From CAZLYK01 sp964563495 (GTDB taxonomy: Bacteria; Acidobacteriota; Blastocatellia; RBC074), in the NCBI GenBank assembly GCA_964563495.1, contig CAZLYK010000031.1, positions 1 through 47,041 of the forward strand: a stretch of DNA of 47,041 nt. Direction: 5' to 3'. Below, one piece after another: positions 44,737 through 47,041 of this stretch. The first letter of the stretch is position 1. Each line of letters starts with the position of its first letter. A program made the position numbers and the translations under genes. The notes below the pieces were generated by a model, which had not been told where the DNA came from, did not search any database, and worked only from the letters and a program-made list of their open reading frames with translations.

Positions 44737-44808
44737 TTGCACGGTTGGGTAAAATTTGACTGAAACCTGATCGAGACTTCTCTCACTTACACGCCAGGAG
44801 GAAAAAAC

Positions 44809-45573
44809 ATGCACTGGATAACTTCACTGTTAATCGGTTTGGGGCTGGGATTGGGGTTGTATTCCCTGCCGCACGGATTCGACGCGGGCGATGTGACCGA
44901 GCAGGTCAACAAGACGGTCACGCTCGCCCCCGGATCAAATGTCAGAGTCAGCGGATTGAACGGCCGGGTCAAGATTGAGACCTATGACGGCAATCAGGCT
45001 GAGATCAATATCACGATCAAGGCGTCCTCACGCGAAGCGCTCGAGAGCCGCCCGCTGGTCATCGAAGACACCCCGAACAGTCTGACCATTCGGACGATCA
45101 ACGATCGCGAAAAAGGCCGCGGGGAAGACCGTGGATGGGTCCACCACGAAGTTCGGTTGAGATTTCCGCGCAACATCAACCTCAGGGTTTCAGGGATCAA
45201 CGGCGGCCTGACTTCAGGCCAGATCACCGGTCAGGTCGCCGTTTCCGGCGTTAATGGCTCGGTAGATGTGGCTCAGGCCGGCTCCGTAACCGAACTCAGC
45301 GGGATTAACGGCAGGACCGTCGTCTCCTTGAACAGCCTCGGCGAGGGAGGACTCAAAGTCTCCGGCATCAACGGCGGCGTCGAAATCGCCATGCCCGCTG
45401 GGACCAACGCCGAAATCGATGTCCGCGGCGTCAACGGCGGCATCGACACCGACCTCCCGATCACCGTCCTCGGTCAGATGAGACGCGGTCAACTGACCGG
45501 CACTATCGGTTCCGGCGGTACAAAAATCTCAATCTCCGGGATTAACGGCGGCGTCCTGCTCAGACGAATTTAA
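44809..45573 (+). CDS. Exported DUF4097-like protein with SGINGG repeats
   Basis: 254 residues; CAGGAGGAA precedes the ATG. N-terminal hydrophobic segment (WITSLLIGLGLGLGLYSLP) as signal or anchor. About seven repeats with the core [SR]G-[IVL]-N-G: SGLNGRVKI, SGINGGLTS, SGVNGSVDV, SGINGRTVV, SGINGGVEI, RGVNGGIDT, SGINGGVLL. Same solenoid logic as the neighbour, but with Asn in place of Ser/Thr at the turn. Probably the fourth gene of the sigma/anti-sigma unit, 72 bases downstream; role unknown. Confidence 0.85.
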   Translation: MHWITSLLIGLGLGLGLYSLPHGFDAGDVTEQVNKTVTLAPGSNVRVSGLNGRVKIETYDGNQAEINITIKASSREALESRPLVIEDTPNSLTIRTINDREKGRGEDRGWVHHEVRLRFPRNINLRVSGINGGLTSGQITGQVAVSGVNGSVDVAQAGSVTELSGINGRTVVSLNSLGEGGLKVSGINGGVEIAMPAGTNAEIDVRGVNGGIDTDLPITVLGQMRRGQLTGTIGSGGTKISISGINGGVLLRRI

Positions 45574-45659
45574 AATAGACCAGATTAACTGAGTTCCTGC
45601 AGATTTGACTGGTGACCATGTCAAATCCTGCAGGAACCCCGTTATTCCTCTCTATTTTA
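45573..45659. repeat. Palindromic repeat, copy 8 (degenerate), in a 406-base gap
   Basis: Left arm AAATAGACCAGATTAACTGA then GTTCCTGCAG; right arm CTGCAGGAACCCCGTTA and TCTATTTTA. The inner TCCTGCAG/CTGCAGGA part is well paired. It overlaps the last base of the stop codon before it. The rest of the gap to 45980 is comparatively AT-rich and holds only the promoter candidate at 45836 and a short AATAGACAG fragment at 45915. Confidence 0.7.
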
Positions 45660-45835
45660 ACTGGAACTTTCCCTACCCCTTCTCGTAACTATCGATGTCG
45701 GACTTATATAGTCATTTAACTCAGTTCATTTTTGAAACTCGTTAATCCCGGAACCGAACACACTGCCAGATCATCTCGATCAGCGGTTCTTGATCAAATC
45801 CTTTGTTTCGTAGAATTTAACACACCCCCGATGTT

Positions 45836-45851
45836 TGGCACGGCAGTTGTC
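45836..45851 (+). promoter_or_regulatory. Candidate sigma-54 (-24/-12) promoter
   Basis: TGGCACGGCAGTTGTC, compared with the sigma-54 consensus TGGCACG-N4-TTGCW: the -24 element is perfect and the -12 element has TTGT for TTGC. It is 129 bases before the start of a degenerate sigma-54-activator homologue. No enhancer repeat was identified. Confidence 0.5.
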
Positions 45852-45979
45852 AGACATCCTCTTCAGTTGATTGAAATAATTGATCTTTAAATATTAAATA
45901 TTTGGTAGGAGGAAAATAGACAGAACAAAGACTGAGAGAGTAGTTAATATCGGACAAGCAGAAGTGAGGGAGGTAAAAC

Positions 45980-46999
45980 ATGGCGATAGAAGCGTTAGAG
46001 CAGGCAGGTGGACGACCGGCGCTGCAGCCTCGACCGCCGTTGACGTTGGTTGGGGCTCCGCGAGTACTGCCGCTGGATCAGTATGAATGTTTCATTGGGA
46101 TAAGCACGAATGTGGCGGCGCTGAAGCAGTTTATCAGTGTCCAGGCGGCGCAGTCGCAGCCGACGCTGCTGATCGGAGAGCGAGGATTGCGGCAGGAGCA
46201 GATCGCGCGGGTATTGCACCAGGCCGGTGAGAACTGGTCGCAGCCGTTTTTCTCGGTCAATGCGCACAGTCTGGAGAGTGAGGCGCTGCACGCGTTGCTG
46301 TTTGGACCGCGGGGGATGATCGAGACGTGCTCGCGCGGGACGATATACGTCAATGAGTTGACCCGGTTACCGGCGCTTTTGCAACAGCGTTTTGCGGCGC
46401 AGATAGAGGAGCAGCGCTGGCGGGCTCATTCCGGGAAATCCGGCAGTCCGGGGGGACCGCGATTGATCTTCGCGACGGAATGGAATCCGTCTGAGATGAG
46501 GGCCGATAATCGGATCGCATTCGGCCTGGTCGAGCTCTTACGGCCGGCGAGTTTTACGATCAAGCCGCTGCGTGAACGGAGCGAGGACATCCCTTATCTC
46601 GCGCAACATCTAGCCGCCCGAATCATCAAACGTCTGAATAAAGGGCCGCACGAGATCACGACCGGAGCGCTGAAGATGCTGGCCGATTACGCCTGGGAAT
46701 GCAACATCGACGAGCTTGAAGGTGTGATCGAAAGCTCGATCGCCAGTACGCTTCCGCCGCAGATCGATGAATCCATGCTGCCTTCGCGGATTCGTTACTC
46801 GGCGCTCAAATCGATCCCACAGAGCGGGATCGATCTGCCGCAATTGGTCGATGATTTCGAGCGTGGCCTGATCGAGACGGCGCTCAAACAGACGTGCGGC
46901 AACCAGACCAAAGCCTCGTCCATGCTTGGCTTGCGGGTCCAGACCCTGAACATGAAATTGAAGAGATTCGCCGAGCAGGGGAAAGAGATCAAGCTCTAA
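45980..46999 (+). CDS. Degenerate sigma-54-activator-like AAA+ protein with Fis-type HTH
   Basis: 339 residues; GGGAGG precedes the ATG. The layout follows the NtrC-family central domain plus DNA-binding domain: a 40-residue leader, then FIGISTNVAALKQFI, PTLLIGERGLRQEQIARVLH (Walker A place, residues about 65-72, where GExGTGKE has become GERGLRQE), FSVNAHSL, TIYVNELTRLP (Walker B place, D to N, residues 121-127), ASFTIKPLRERSEDIPYLAQHL, LADYAWECNIDELEGVIE. The GAFTGA loop that touches sigma-54 is deleted. The C-terminal Fis helix-turn-helix is intact (LKQTCGNQTKASSMLGL, TLNMKLKRF). It probably cannot hydrolyse ATP or open sigma-54 complexes and may act as a plain DNA-binding regulator. Confidence 0.85.
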   Translation: MAIEALEQAGGRPALQPRPPLTLVGAPRVLPLDQYECFIGISTNVAALKQFISVQAAQSQPTLLIGERGLRQEQIARVLHQAGENWSQPFFSVNAHSLESEALHALLFGPRGMIETCSRGTIYVNELTRLPALLQQRFAAQIEEQRWRAHSGKSGSPGGPRLIFATEWNPSEMRADNRIAFGLVELLRPASFTIKPLRERSEDIPYLAQHLAARIIKRLNKGPHEITTGALKMLADYAWECNIDELEGVIESSIASTLPPQIDESMLPSRIRYSALKSIPQSGIDLPQLVDDFERGLIETALKQTCGNQTKASSMLGLRVQTLNMKLKRFAEQGKEIKL

Positions 47000-47000
47000 A

Positions 47001-47041
47001 AATAGACAGGATCGACAGGATTTTTGCAGGATTGAACAAGA
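47001..47041. repeat. Palindromic AATAGACAGGAT repeat, copy 9 (cut by window end)
   Basis: AATAGACAGGATCGACAGGA then TTTTTGCAGGATTGAACAAGA to the last base. It is the left arm of a copy starting 2 bases after the preceding stop codon; the right arm would lie beyond the window. Confidence 0.85.

Noticed and set aside
43525..44814. Long minus-strand open frame (429 codons) opposite the DUF4097 gene
   Set aside because: It is the mirror of a strongly repeated, GC-rich gene. The translation is Asp/Ala/Arg-rich without family motifs, and the plus-strand frame has a signal peptide and regular repeats.

Overview
The window is high-GC bacterial chromosome from a Gram-negative organism. I infer a member of the Acidobacteriota, probably Blastocatellia-like. 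The basis is the mix of homodimeric pyruvate dehydrogenase E1, a tricorn-like S41 protease, DUF4097 solenoid proteins, frequent TTG/GTG starts behind strong GGAGG sites, and a dispersed palindromic repeat that begins AATAGACAGGAT. No 16S rRNA is present, so the lineage is an inference.

Layout. 1-7.6 kb: 3' end of aceE, a secreted protein of unknown function on the minus strand, a large tricorn-like protease and an AlkZ-like winged-helix protein. 7.7-12 kb (minus strand): a compact iscS-iscU-glcE-glcF run, Fe-S assembly next to two glycolate oxidase subunits, one of them an Fe-S protein. 12.2-17.6 kb: a secreted glycine-zipper protein, folP, two small envelope proteins and a TPR protein. 17.6-25 kb: a conserved housekeeping block ispE - tRNA-Gln - prs - rplY - pth - rpsF - rpsR - rplI - dnaB - alr, with two intrinsic terminators and a hairpin in the rpsF leader. 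25-31 kb: DUF1080 protein, APC permease, sodium/solute symporter and GH3 beta-N-acetylhexosaminidase, which look like a nutrient or wall-recycling set.

31.5-38.5 kb is the most interesting part. It is a seven-gene plus-strand operon: a Tat-signal protein, an intact ketosynthase (KS), a KS-like protein lacking all three catalytic residues, ACP, FabZ-type dehydratase, FabG-type reductase, and a 757-residue fusion of an intact KS to a second catalytically dead KS. This amounts to two KS/chain-length-factor pairs, one split and one fused, with one ACP, one KR and one DH and no enoyl reductase. That composition fits a type II polyene or highly reducing polyketide/fatty-acid machine. A GT1-family glycosyltransferase faces it across a shared terminator. 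An IS110 transposase remnant and a UDP-sugar epimerase follow, suggesting an accessory region.

42-45.6 kb: an ECF sigma factor, its zinc-finger anti-sigma factor and two exported DUF4097-type repeat proteins form an envelope-stress-like unit. 46-47 kb: a sigma-54-activator homologue whose Walker A, Walker B and GAFTGA elements are lost but whose Fis-type helix-turn-helix is kept; a good -24/-12 type promoter match lies upstream.

At least eleven copies or halves of one palindromic repeat lie in the gaps. Within each well-preserved copy the two arms match almost perfectly, although copies differ from one another. Several copies run into genes and supply start codons, N-termini or the last codons and stop.
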